Shown: positions 50,946 through 62,190, numbered from the stretch's first letter. The stretch is 64,000 nucleotides of DNA from Merluccius polli (GCA_030340625.1 JAOPHQ010002851.1:62001-126000); one strand, 5' to 3'. The notes: a model not told the origin generated them from the letters alone. Program-made: numbers and translations.

Positions 50946-52190
50946 TGGGGCAATTGCTCTGCCGCTACGTTAGCCACTTTTTAGAGTTTAACACGGTTTT
51001 AAACTCGTCGGTGACGCAAGAAGTCACGTGACCTCTTAAGCTCCATTGCTGTGTCGTATGTACCTGTGGTTTAACCTGCAGCTGCGTTTTACCTTGATCT
51101 CAATTGCTGTGTCTTCAGAGAAATTCACATCAGACACTAGAGGCGTATTTTGTGCGTGTTAGTCTAGTCTCGAAACGTACATGGTTTTAGAGGAGACTAA
51201 ACCAGTTTGCAGGATGAAACAACGCTCCATTATAACCGACACACACAGAAATAGTTTTATTAATTATTATTAGTAGTATTAATAATAATGTACATACATT
51301 TACACTTATTACGCCAGATAGGCCTTCAGTACAATAACAATATTGGACATAGTCGACTTGGAATGAGCAGTGATATTTCACGGCTCACGGGGCTCAGGTC
51401 TCGGTCGTGCGTCCGCTCAGCAATCGCTTTACGCGCTTCAACTTTCAAGCGCTTCCATGAATTCTTTAAATGTGCCAGGGCTGCTCGGTCTTCTGCTGGA
51501 AGATCTGCTGTTACATGTGTTTGAGAGATCATCCCAAACAGACTTTCTTCGGAGCGTGGTGGTGGTGTCTTTCCTCTTCCACTGTCTCCACAACACCTCG
51601 AATGCAGTACAATAAATATAACTTCTGCTCCTCGTTATAGTTCTCTATCCGAGACATGTTCATCCTAACTACCCTCTCCTTCTCCGAGAATTTATAGGCG
51701 TGGAATTACCCTAACTACTCGCATATTAATTCGTCTTCAATTAATTAATAACGTTTGCATGCACACCAAGAGAAAACAATGACAAGTAATTGATTGATTG
51801 ACGTAGGTGAGGGTAGATTCAGATTCCAGACTCAGATTTCCACAAAAAGTAGGCTAGACTATTTCATAATATATTTCAACATTATTTGCGTTTTATTATA
51901 TTAAAGTTCACTTTACATTCCCATTAAGTTTTTGTTGGTAATTATAGCACAAAATGCATCCAACATTAAGTTAAGACTGCGTCTGCTGGAGTATAACGAC
52001 AAATCAGAGTACTTCCGGTTTAACCCGAGTTTAACTAGGAATCAGCTGAACCTGTGTCGGTCAGTACACAGCAATCAGGTTTAACTTTGTGCGCAGCTGC
52101 GTGTTAAACTCCAAAACCTCCGGTTTACGGAGTACGGTTTTAAACCGCAGCACAGCTAACGCAATGCTAACTGACAGAGCAATTGCCCCA
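50946..52190 (-). mobile_element. non-autonomous reversed copy of the Harbinger-type family
   Basis: Both termini are present: TGGGGCAATTGCTCTGCCGC at 50946 and ...CAGAGCAATTGCCCCA ending 52190. Read on the minus strand from 52190 it parallels 46471-47705 (TIR, subterminal TTTAAAC motifs, Myb-like frame) without the nested MITE, and lacks the transposase. About 1245 bp. No clean TWA target duplication seen. Confidence 0.8.
51340..51660 (-). pseudogene. Myb/SANT-like relic, reversed copy
   Basis: Minus-strand segments MSRIENYNEEQKLYLLYC, then in another frame LKNSWKRLKVEARKAIAERT and HDRDLSPVSREISLLIP. Myb/SANT-like spacing is recognisable but the frame is broken near the His-rich stretch. 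Confidence 0.55.
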
Positions 52191-52339
52191 GTATGTATAG
52201 CACAAACACTGCTTTGCACTGAGTTTGCAATTTTGTAACACACACTTTGCAAAACTGTAGGTACAATTCACTGCACAGCACTCAATTTCCAAATTTCCAA
52301 CACATTCCTGAGGGAAGCTGGCCAATGGGTTCAGCCTAA

Positions 52340-52435
52340 CTTACAGATCACCCACTCTTCATTGTACTCAACCTCCCCTCATACTCTCCATTCTTGAATC
52401 CAACTGAAGAGTTCTGGAGCAGCAGCTGGAGAGGG
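52340..52435 (+). pseudogene. Tc1/mariner-IS630-like transposase C-terminal relic
   Basis: The frame reads HPLFIVLNLPSYSPFLNPTE then EFWSSSWRG. The LPxYSPxLNPxE signature is the last catalytic block of DDE_3-type transposases. In-frame stop just upstream, so only a fragment. Confidence 0.7.
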
Positions 52436-52729
52436 CACTCATTTTCAGTTTCAGTCATTTTCATTTTCAGTTTCCAATTCAGATTACATGCAATCTCTGT
52501 ACAAGATCAAAAGTCTGTATGTATAACTCCTTATGACCCAGTGTGGAATGTAAGGGATTGATCATTGCTTCAAGGACCAAAAAGTTCATATCTGACAGGG
52601 GGCAGGGAATCTCGGTCACCACCACTCCATCTTCAAGGTCACCGGTGCAGTCAGGAATAGGCTCTGTTGGCTGAAAAACAGCAAGTACACATGCACGGAG
52701 ATGAGAAGGGTATGTATCGACTTAATACA

Positions 52730-52840
52730 AGTTTTATCTTCAAAAAACGGGGGACATAGGTAGTTTTTCTGTATTTTCCCGGGGACAGGGAACAAAAAAC
52801 GGGGACTGTCCCCTGAAACCGGGGACATCAGGTCACCCTA
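52730..52840. mobile_element. DNA-element terminal fragment
   Basis: Repeated GGGGAC/CGGGGAC motifs ending ATCAGGTCACCCTAA, a pattern common at one end of fish non-autonomous DNA elements. Family not resolved. Confidence 0.35.
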
Positions 52841-52964
52841 ATGAACTGCTTATAAGTTAATAGACTATGCACTAGCTTACCTGGGATTGCATTGGAGCAC
52901 TGAATAATGCTGCCGAAGTCCCACAAGTCTATAAACAGAAACAACAACAGCCCAGCAAGCCAAA

Positions 52965-53153
52965 TGACGTCAGGTTGACGTCGTCTTGACGTCATTCTGT
53001 GACGTTCCGGACTAGGCTAAATTGGCAATGTTTTGGACGTCATAACCAAGACGTCAAGTCGACGGCTTTTTAATGACCCTAAGCCGACCACATACCCGTC
53101 CAGTTTATGTCGTCGAGAGGACGTCTTGTGACCTCGTCCTGGAAATGACGTCC
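52965..53153. repeat. cluster of GACGTC palindromes
   Basis: Seven GACGTC sites within about 190 bp, two of them in the full TGACGTCA form (CRE/ATF-like), plus related GACGTT. Probably the end of a repeat family. Regulatory activity is not shown. Confidence 0.7.
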
Positions 53154-53159
53154 AAATGT

Positions 53160-54110
53160 CCCCCGATTCACTTATCATCAATTAAAGCAGCCAACATGTG
53201 ATTGCAAATAGACATTGCCTTTACAAGATGGTGTTTATAAAAAAGTATACATTTTGAAGACACAAATCAAACACCAAACTTATTAAAACAGAACACTTTA
53301 TTTTGTAGGAATTAACAATAAGAATCTGGAAAAACTAAAAACACTGACATTAGAACCGTATTAAAATATTAACTTTTTAAAAATATATTGAAACAATTAA
53401 CAAAAACTTTTCACTTGGCATTATGCAAAGGCGGGCTTCGTCTTATAACCCCCTCCACCAGACCTCCCGGGTGCGTGTTTCAGGTAATCTGCCACCACGG
53501 CACTGATGGCAGTTTCGGTCGCTGTTCTGTCCCATCGTTTGACAGCGTCTGTAATACAAAATCAATCAGACTCTCAGACTTTGAAAACATACATATCTCG
53601 GGCTCATACAAAGTTGAGCCCGAGAGGGACCCAATTTGAACTGCAATAATTCCTCCCGGCTCTAACGTTATACCGAGTGCGCTGAAATGCTGTTAGCAGC
53701 TAGCAGCAGGCCTGAGAAAATACGATAGTTCGCGTTTATTAGCAGCTAGGTTTGATTCAACAAAAGAAAAACACCAACATTTAGGAACGTGCAGCCTCTC
53801 TACGTACGGTGTGCCTGGCAGTGACAGTATTTTACTACAACCAAACTCCGAGAACATGAAACGGTTACTTACTTTACTCTCTGCTAGCACGCTTCCACCG
53901 CTGCGTCCTGACCTGCTCTGGTGCGTGCGTGCGTGTTGGACAAATGCGTCACGTGCTGGGTCGTAGGTAGCTCAGGTCACGCCCACTTTCTTATACGTCG
54001 GCCTATATAATTTTTGGATGGTTGTTTGTCTATTCATTGTGTCTATGTATGTGTGTGTCTGTGTATAAAATAAAAATAAAACATTTAAATAAACGCAAAA
54101 AAGGTTTTGG
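53160..54110. other. spacer without recognised gene
   Basis: AT-rich then moderately GC-rich sequence. Short frames only. Nothing I can name. Confidence 0.45.
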
Positions 54111-54116
54111 ATGCCT

Positions 54117-54356
54117 GAGAGCCCGATTGGGTCGTGATGACGTCCAATCACAACTAGTCCGATCAGGCCGAGAATATGACCATATCACAACATTTACTTG
54201 TGCGCGGACGGACAAGTACGTTCAAGAGAGCCCAGTGGGGTCGTGATCAGACTTTACTTCTCGTTTGTGCGTAAGTAATTGGTTGTGATATGGTCATATT
54301 CTGGGCCTGATCGGACTAGTTGTGATTGGACGTCATCACGACCTAATCGGGCTCTC
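54117..54356. mobile_element. fold-back MITE with ~75-bp inverted arms
   Basis: Left arm GAGAGCCCGATTGGGTCGTG ... ATATGACCATATCACAAC (54117-54192) and right arm GTTGTGATATGGTCATATTC ... CGGGCTCTC (54281-54356) with few mismatches. Confidence 0.88.
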
Positions 54357-54472
54357 TCGGACACGTCCGGGTCCGTCCGTGTTTGCTGGGAGATAAACCA
54401 TCCTGAGCAGTATGACCAGAAAAACTTACCACCCCCCCACCCCCCTTCGTAATACTCTGTGGTACATGCAAG

Positions 54473-54639
54473 TAAAGCCTACCTTACACGGACAGACTTT
54501 GACAAGATTTGGAAAAGATTCTTGAAAGATTGTAGTCTTTTAACTAATGCCCCTCATTCAAGCTTTACTCAAAAGACTACAATCTTTCAAGAATCTTTTC
54601 CAAATCTTGTCAAAGTCTGTCCGTGTAAGGTAGGCTTTA
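54473..54639. repeat. perfect palindrome with 69-bp arms
   Basis: 54473-54541 (begins TAAAGCCTACCTTACACGGA) is exactly the reverse complement of 54571-54639, with a 29-nt loop. Checked base by base; no mismatch. It would fold to a long hairpin in RNA or single-stranded DNA. Confidence 0.97.
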
Positions 54640-54649
54640 GGCAGATATA

Positions 54650-55056
54650 AATAATGTAAAAAATACGTTTGTTAGCTAGGTGGCTAACGTTAGCAAGTAA
54701 GCCACTAGTAGTCTGTTTATGAGGTAAAAGCTAAACTTACCTAGCTACTAGCAGAGCGGTCAATACTTACACTTTTTTGAGTTTGTTGTTGTCCAAGTTG
54801 GAAGTTACCGCCATATGTTACCGCACACGACGAGTCCGCCACAACCACAGACAGTAAACAAGAGCAGTTTGTGTCAAGTTCCGGGGCAGTCAAAACGCAT
54901 CAGCCAATAGGAATGCACCTCAGAGAAACCCGCCCACATGTGAAGTTTGTGCCAGAACTGCAAGCAAAAAGACAGGCAGCGCAAACGCGAGAGCCGGAAT
55001 CGCAACTGAAAAAGCCAGCAGCAAACAATCGAACAATGTCGCTGTAAATTATTATT
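54650..55056 (-). repeat. right arm of the second inverted repeat
   Basis: Reverse copy of 49826-50310. On the minus strand it includes the ATG-bearing segment ACATATGGCGGTAACTTCCA encoding MAVTSNLDNNKLKK followed by an intact donor. It runs directly into the satellite-like region at 55057. Confidence 0.85.
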
Positions 55057-55143
55057 GAGTGTGCCTGAAAGCACACTATCTATTATCCACCGGGCTTATT
55101 GAGTGTGCCTGAAAGCACACTATCTATTATCCACCGGGCTTAT
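55057..55143. repeat. two-copy ~44-47-bp hairpin repeat
   Basis: Units GAGTGTGCCTGAAAGCACAC + TATCTATTATCCACCGGGC. GTGTGC/GCACAC forms a short hairpin. Three further units occur at 59507-59655. Confidence 0.9.
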
Positions 55144-56249
55144 TAGTGTGAATGCTGGAGCATTCACACTCTAGATATCTGAATCTTTATTATTTTTATT
55201 TTTATTTTTATTCTTCTTCCGACCGTTTTTTGGCACTCTTCTCCTTCTTCATATTTTCAGCTACAGAAACCATTCAAATATCAAAATGTTCATATTTATT
55301 ACGACATGATGGCTATCTATTCACATTTTTCATATTAATTCAACTTTTCAAATTATTCTACTTTTTCCACCTTTATTTTTCCAATACAAATCAATGGGCG
55401 GACGGCAATGCCGTCCGCCCAGCCTCTTATTCTTCACATTCTTTACGTCGTAACTAATTCAAATTTCAACCTTTTCCCATCGTTCAAACAATTAAACAAA
55501 TCTAGAGATTTGTATCTATCTAGCCGTGTTCACGAAATTTCGATAGCTGTTATACTTTTTTCTGTATCGCAGTTTTAGTTTCAAATCGTCATATTCTACC
55601 GTTCGTCCCATTGTAACCGGCGGACCTTCCACTGTTTACTTCCGCTGCTTTACGTCGTAACTATTTCAAATTTCAACCGTTTCCCATCGTTCAAACAATT
55701 AAACAAATCTAGAGATTTGTATCTATCTAGCCGTGTTCACGAAATTTCGATAGCTGTTATACTTTTTTCTGTATCGCAGTTTTAGTTTCAAATCGTCATA
55801 TTCTACCGTTCGTCCCATTGTAACCGGCGGACCTTCCACTGTTTAACACGTCGTAACTAATTCATTCACATTTCAACCGCTAACCTTCATTCAAAAAATG
55901 TCACTAATCTACAGATTTGTATATTCAATAATAACGATATCCAAACTAAATTTCGATAGCATTTATATTTATTCAGAATCACAGTTTACACATCGATTAC
56001 ACATTGATCTCTGGCCTAACTAAATCAATTCTCAATCGTTTACCTTCGTTCAAAAAATGTACAGACTTGTATATCCCATAATATCCAATCAAAGGGGGTC
56101 CACCGATCAAAAGAATCAATGGGTTTCATTAAATTAATCCGAGTTGTGAATAATATCATGTGAAGTCCGTTGCTCACTGTCTGTATGCTGGCTGTCGTAA
56201 ATCTTCCGCTGCCGTAAAACGACGTTCACGTTCGAGCGTCATGGCGTCA

Positions 56250-56640
56250 CCGCGGAGCTACGGCCGACGGGGGGGGGGGGGGGCGGGGCGCGCAATATAG
56301 TAACACAAACAAACACACCGCGGACCTACGGGGGGGGGGGGGGGTGCCCGCAATAGTAACACAAACAAACACACCGCGGACCTACGGCCGGGGGGTGCCC
56401 GCAATAGTAACACAAACACACCGCGGACCTACGGCCGGGGGGGGGGGGGGGGCTGCCCCCAATAGTAACACAAACACACCGCGGACCTACGGCCGGGGGG
56501 CTGCCCCCAATAGTAACACAAACACACCGCGGACCTACGGCTGGGGGGGGGGGGTGCCCGCAATAGTAACACAAACACGCGCGGACCTACGGCCGGCGGG
56601 GGGGGGGGGGGGGGGGGGGGGTGCCGCAATAGTAAATTGT
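56250..56640. repeat. G-run minisatellite in unit A
   Basis: About seven units of a ~37-nt constant part (CAATAGTAACACAAACACAC + CGCGGACCTACGG) separated by G runs of varying length, up to about 25. Confidence 0.93.
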
Positions 56641-56779
56641 AGTATACATTTATTTTTCCAATATAAATCAATGGGCGGACGGCCGCCCAGCCTCTTATTC
56701 TCCCAATGCTTTACGTCGTAACTAATTCAAATTTCAACCGTTTCCCATCGATCAAACAATTAAAGCTATTAGTATTACT

Positions 56780-57322
56780 AATTCGGCTACTACTACTTTC
56801 AGCTACTTCTACTATTTCAGATTCTTCTACTATTTCAGCTACTACTACAATTTCAACTACTTCTACTACTTTGATAATTCTACTATTTCAGCTTCTACTA
56901 CTACTTTCAGATTCTTCTACTATTTCAGCTTCTACTACTACTTTCAGATTCTTCTACTATTTCAGCTTCTACTACTACTTTCAGATTCTTCTACTATTTC
57001 AGCTTCTACTACTACTTTCAGATTCTTCTACTATTTCAGCTTCTACTACTACTTTCAGATTCTTCTACTATTTCAGCTTCTTCTACTACTTTCAGATTCT
57101 TCTACTATTTCAGCTTCTACTACTACTTTCAGATTCTTCTACTATTTCAGCTTCTACTACTACTTTCAGATTCTTCTACTATTTCAGCTTCTTCTACTAC
57201 TTTCAGATTCTTCTACTATTTCAGCTTCTACTACTTTCAGATTCTTCTACTATTTCAGCTTCTACTACTACTTTCAGATTCTTCTACTATTTCAGCTTCT
57301 ACTACTACTTTCAGATTCTTCA
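56780..57322. repeat. 37-bp TTTCAG minisatellite in unit A
   Basis: Unit made of TTTCAGATTCTTCTACTA (18) + TTTCAGCTTCTACTACTAC (19). All plus-strand frames are free of stops, which yields a long spurious open frame. Confidence 0.93.
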
Positions 57323-57408
57323 GATCAATTCATTTTATATTTCTGCTTTGAGCTTATCATTCAGCTTCCAGCATTCACACGCGTTTTCTGCAGGAAATGC
57401 ATTTTCTA

Positions 57409-59506
57409 GTTTTTATTCTTCTTCCGACCGTTTTTTGGCACTCTTCTCCTTCATATTTTCAGCTACAGAAACCATTCAAATATCAAAATGTTCATATTTA
57501 TTACGACATGATGGCTATCTATTCACATTTTTCATATTAATTCAACTTTTCAAATTATTCTACTTTTTCCACCTTTATTTTTCCAATACAAATCAATGGG
57601 CGGACGGCTTTGCCGTCCGCCCAGCCTCTTATTCTTCACATTCTTTACGTCGTAACTGATTCAAATTTCAACCTTTTCCCATCGTTCAAACAATTAAACA
57701 AATCTAGAGATTTGTATCTATCTAGCCGTGTTCACGAAATTTCGATAGCTGTTATACTTTTTTCTGTATCGCAGTTTTAGTTTCAAATCGTCATATTCTA
57801 CCGTTCGTCCCATTGTAACCGGCGGACCTTCCACTGTTTACTTCCGCTGCTTTACGTCGTAACTAATTCAAATTTCAACCTTTTCCCATCGGTCAAACAA
57901 TTAAACAAATCTAGAGATTTGTATCTATCTAGCCGTGTTCACGAAATTTCGATAGCTGTTATACTTTTTTCTGTATCGCAGTTTTAGTTTCAAATCGTCA
58001 TATTCTACCATTCGTCCCATTGTAACCGGCGGACCTTCCACTGTTTAACACGTCGTAACTAATTCATTCACATTTCAACCGTTAACCTTCATTCAAAAAA
58101 TGTCACTAATCTACAGATTTGTATATTCAATAATAACGATATCCAAACAAAATTTCGATAGCATTTATATTTATTCAGAATCACAGTTTACACATCGATT
58201 ACACATTGATCTCTGGCCTAACTAAATCAATTCTCAATCGTTTACCTTCGTTCAAAAAATGTACAGACTTGTATATCCCATAATATCCAATCAAAAGGGG
58301 TCCACCGATCAAAAGAATCAATGGGTTTCATTAAATTAATCCGAGTTGTGAATAATATCATGTGAAGTCCGTTGCTCACTGTCTGTATGCTGGCTGTCGT
58401 AAATCTTCCGCTGCCGTAAAACGACGTTCACGTTCGAGCGTCATGGCGTCACCGTGGACCTACGGGGGGGGGTGCGCGCGCAATAGTAAACACAAACACA
58501 CCGCGGACCTGCGGGGGGGGGGGGGGGGGGGGGGTGCGCGCAATAGTAACACAAACACACCGCGGACCTGCGGGGTTCCCGCAATAGTAACACAAACACA
58601 CCGCGGACCTGGGGGGGGGGGGGGGGGGGGGTGCGCGCAATAGTAACATACCGTGGGCCGGGGGGGGGGATTTCGATAGCATTTATATTTATTAAGAGTT
58701 TCACAGTTTAACTGATTCCTTTTCAGTTTACTTCACGTTGACGCTCGAGCGAGGGGACGTTCAGCAGTGTTGCCAGATTGGGCTGCTTTTTGAGGACGTT
58801 CAGCAGTGTTGTTACTACTTCAGTTACTTCTACTTCAGCTATTAGTAGGCCTATTAGGCCTACTAATTCAGCTACTACTAGAATTTCAACTACTTCTACT
58901 ACTTTCATATTCTTCTACTATTTCAGCTTCTACTAGGCCTACTACTTTCAGCTTCTTCTACTATTTCAGCTTCTACTACTACTTTCAGCTTCTACTATTT
59001 CAGCTTCTTCTACTACTTTCAGCTTCTACTACTACTTTCAGCTTCTTCTACTATTTCAGCTTCTACTACTACTTTCAGCTTCTTCTACTATTTCAGCTTC
59101 TACTACTACTTTCAGATTCTTCTACTATTTCAGCTTCTACTACTACTTTCAGATTCTTCTACTATTTTAGCTTCTACTACTACTTTCAGCTACTTCTACT
59201 ATTTTAGCTTCTACTACTACTTTCAGATTCTTCTACTATTTCAGCTTCTACTACTACTTTCAGTTTCTTCTACTATTTCAGCTTATACTACTACTTTCAG
59301 ATTCTTCTACTATTTCAGCTTCTACTACTACTTTCAGATTCTTCTACTATTTCAGCTTCTTCTACTACTTTCAGATTCTTCTACTATTTCAGCTTATACA
59401 ACTACTTTCAGATTCTTCAGATCAATTCATTTTATATTTCTGCTTTGAGCTTATCATTCAGCTTCCAGCATTCACACGCGTTTTCTGCAGGAAATGCATT
59501 TTCTAG
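57409..59506. repeat. composite satellite unit B
   Basis: Directly follows the tail of unit A, beginning at the TTATTCTTCTTCCGACCG head. Same order of blocks; GC hairpin at about 57597-57621; G-run minisatellite about 58450-58670 (four units); link with CGTTCAGCAGTGTTG; TTTCAG minisatellite about 58820-59415; fixed tail. Confidence 0.85.
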
Positions 59507-59655
59507 ATGAGTGTGCCTGAAAGCACACTATCTATTATCCACCGGGCTTATTATTATTGAGTGTGCCTGAAAGCACACTATATGTTATCCACCGGGCTTA
59601 TTATTGAGTGTGCCTGAAAGCACACTATCTATTATCCACCGGGCTTATTATTATT
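59507..59655. repeat. three-copy hairpin repeat between units B and C
   Basis: GAGTGTGCCTGAAAGCACAC units as at 55057-55143, separated by short ATT runs. Confidence 0.9.
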
Positions 59656-59661
59656 ATTATT

Positions 59662-61755
59662 ATTAGTGTGAATGCTGGAGCATTCGTCCGTTCGTCCCAT
59701 TGTAACCGGCGGACCTTCCACTGTTTACTTCCACTGCTTTACGTCGTAACTATTTCAAATTTCAACCGTTTCCCATCGTTCAAACAATTAAACAAATCTA
59801 GAGATTTGTATCTATCTAGCCGTGTTCACGAAATTTCGATAGCTGTTATACTTTTTTCTGTATCGCAGTTTTAGTTTCAAATCGTCATATTCTACCGTTC
59901 GTCCTCATTGTAACCGGCGGACCTTCCACTGTTTAACACGTCGTATTCATTCACATTTCAACCGCTAACCTTCATTCAAAAAATGTCACTAATCTACAGA
60001 TTTGTATATTCAATAATAACGATATCCAAACTAAATTTCGATAGCATTTATATTTATTCAGAATCACAGTTTACACATCGATTACACATTGATCTCTGGC
60101 CTAACTAAATCAATTCTCAATCGTTTACCTTCGTTCAAAAAATGTACAGACTTGTATATCCCATAATATCCAATCAAAAGGGGTCCACCGATCAAAAGAA
60201 TCAATGGGTTTCATTAAATTAATCCGAGTTGTGAATAATATCATGTGAAGTCCGTTGCTCACTGTCTGTATGCTGGCTGTCGTAAATCTTCCGCTGCCGT
60301 AAAACGACTTCACGTTCGAGCGTCATGGCGTCATGGCGTGACGCTTGAACCGTGGACCTACGGGGGGGGGGGGGTGCGCGCAATAGTAAACACAAACACA
60401 CCGCGGACCTGCGGGGGGGGGGGGGGGGGGGGGGGGGGGGTGCCCGCAATAGTAACACAAACACACCGCGGACCTGCGGGGGGTGCCCGCAATAGTAACA
60501 CAAACACACCGCGGACCTGCGGGGGGGGGGGTGCCCGCAATAGTAAACACAAACACACCGCGGACCTGCGGGGGGGGGGGGGGTGCCCGCAATAGTAACA
60601 CAAACACACCGCGGACCTGCGGGGGGGGGGGGGGGGGGGTGCCCGCAATAGTAACACAAACACACCGCGGACCTGCGGGGGGGGGGGGGGGTGCCCGCAA
60701 TAGTAACACAAACACACCGCGGACCTGCGGGGGGGGGGGGGGTGCCCGCAATAGTAAACACAAACACACCGCGGACCTGCGGGGGGGTGCCCGCAATAGT
60801 AACATACCGTGGGCCGGGGGGGAATTTCGATAGCATTTATATTTATTAAGAGTTTCACAGTTTAACTGATTCCTTTTCAGTTTATTTCACGTTGACGCTC
60901 GAGCGAGGGGACGTTCAGCAGTGTTGCCAGATTGGGCTGCTTTTTGAGGACGTTCAGCAGTGTTGTTACTACTTCAGTTACTTCTACTTCAGCTATTAGT
61001 AGGCCTATTAGGCCTACTAATTCAGCTACTACTACAATTTCAACTACTTCTACTACTTTCATATTCTTCTACTATTTCAGCTTCTACTAGGCCTACTACT
61101 TTCAGCTTCTTCTACTATTTCAGCTTCTACTACTACTTTCAGTTTCTTCTACTATTTCAGCTTCTACTACTACTTTCAGCTTCTTCTACTATTTCAGCTT
61201 CTACTACTACTTTCAGCTTCTTCTACTATTTCAGCTTCTACTACTACTTTCAGCTTCTTCTACTATTTCAGCTTCTACTACTACTTTCAGCTTCTTCTAC
61301 TATTTCAGCTTCTACTACTACTTTCAGCTTCTTCTACTATTTCAGCTTATACTACTACTTTCAGATTCTTCTACTATTTCAGCTTCTACTACTACTTTCA
61401 GATTCTTCTACTATTTCAGCTTATACTACTACTTTCAGATTCTTCTACTATTTCAGCTTCTTCTACTACTTTCAGATTCTTCTACTATTTCAGCTTATAC
61501 TACTACTTTCAGATTCTTCTACTATTTCAGCTTATACTACTACTTTCAGATTCTTCTACTATTTCAGCTTATACTACTACTTTCAGATTCTTCTACTATT
61601 TCAGCTTCTTCTACTACTTTCAGATTCTTCTACTATTTCAGCTTATACAACTACTTTCAGATTCTTCAGATCAATTCATTTTATATTTCTGCTTTGAGCT
61701 TATCATTCAGCTTCCAGCATTCACACGCGTTTTCTGCAGGAAATGCATTTTCTAG
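59662..61755. repeat. composite satellite unit C (5' truncated)
   Basis: Begins GTGTGAATGCTGGAGCATTC but joins at once to the CGTCCCATTGTAACCGGCGG block, so about 400 bp of head is missing. G-run minisatellite about 60355-60815 (nine units), TTTCAG minisatellite about 60975-61665, fixed tail to 61755. Confidence 0.85.
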
Positions 61756-62190
61756 TTATTCTTACGTTTCTTACACGTTTTTTCGGTCGACTTCTCCTCC
61801 CGCAGTGTTGGTCACACATACACAAAAAAGGTATCAAAACGTGCGGCTCTTCCGGGGCAAGTGTGCTAAGACTTTTGTGAAAATAATACGAATTTTTCGC
61901 GACGTAAGTCGCGAAAAACAGCGAAAAAAGTCCCATAGAGAATGAATGGGAGGAGGTAAAAAAAACAAGACTTTTCTGCTGTCTGTTGCTCCGGCATACT
62001 TTCACCTAGAAACTCAATTTGAACATTAAACAGTAGACACAAGTGTTGTGTATTTGGTGTACTATTCCACGTTTTGATACGTCATATCGTTTTTAATCAA
62101 TCACTGATCAATGACCATGATCATTTTGGGATAAATTATGAGATTATAATGGGTGTGTATTGCGAGGAATGTTCCCGCCTTTTCCCGCCA
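61756..62190. other. divergent satellite-head-like sequence
   Basis: Starts TTATTCTTACGTTTCTTACA, parallel to the head of units A and B but diverged, then TTTTTCGCGACGTAAGTCGCG (short palindrome) and CCCATAGAGAATGAATGGGA. Looks like another repeat family. No gene. Confidence 0.5.

Larger units (their letters stand above)
55144..57408. repeat. composite satellite unit A
   Basis: Starts GTGTGAATGCTGGAGCATTC and ends with CCAGCATTCACAC...GCATTTTCTAG. In order: CTTCTTCCGACCG head, GC hairpin (55395-55419), two copies of a ~210-bp TTTACGTCGTAACT...CACTGTTTA block, an ACACGTCGTAAC block, G-run minisatellite (about 56250-56640), pyrimidine-rich minisatellite (about 56780-57322) and a fixed tail. 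Confidence 0.85.

Noticed and set aside
53388..53639. 83-codon frame at 53.4 kb
   Set aside because: No homology I recognise, no splice or start context; region looks repeat-derived.
56706..57659. 317-codon open frame in satellite unit A
   Set aside because: It exists because the 37-bp TTTCAG repeat lacks stops in all plus frames. No conserved protein content, and the same is seen in unit C at 60960-61697.
56326..60858. Regular repeat-spacer pattern resembling a CRISPR array
   Set aside because: The window is vertebrate, the 'spacers' are plain G runs, and there are no cas genes. It is a minisatellite.
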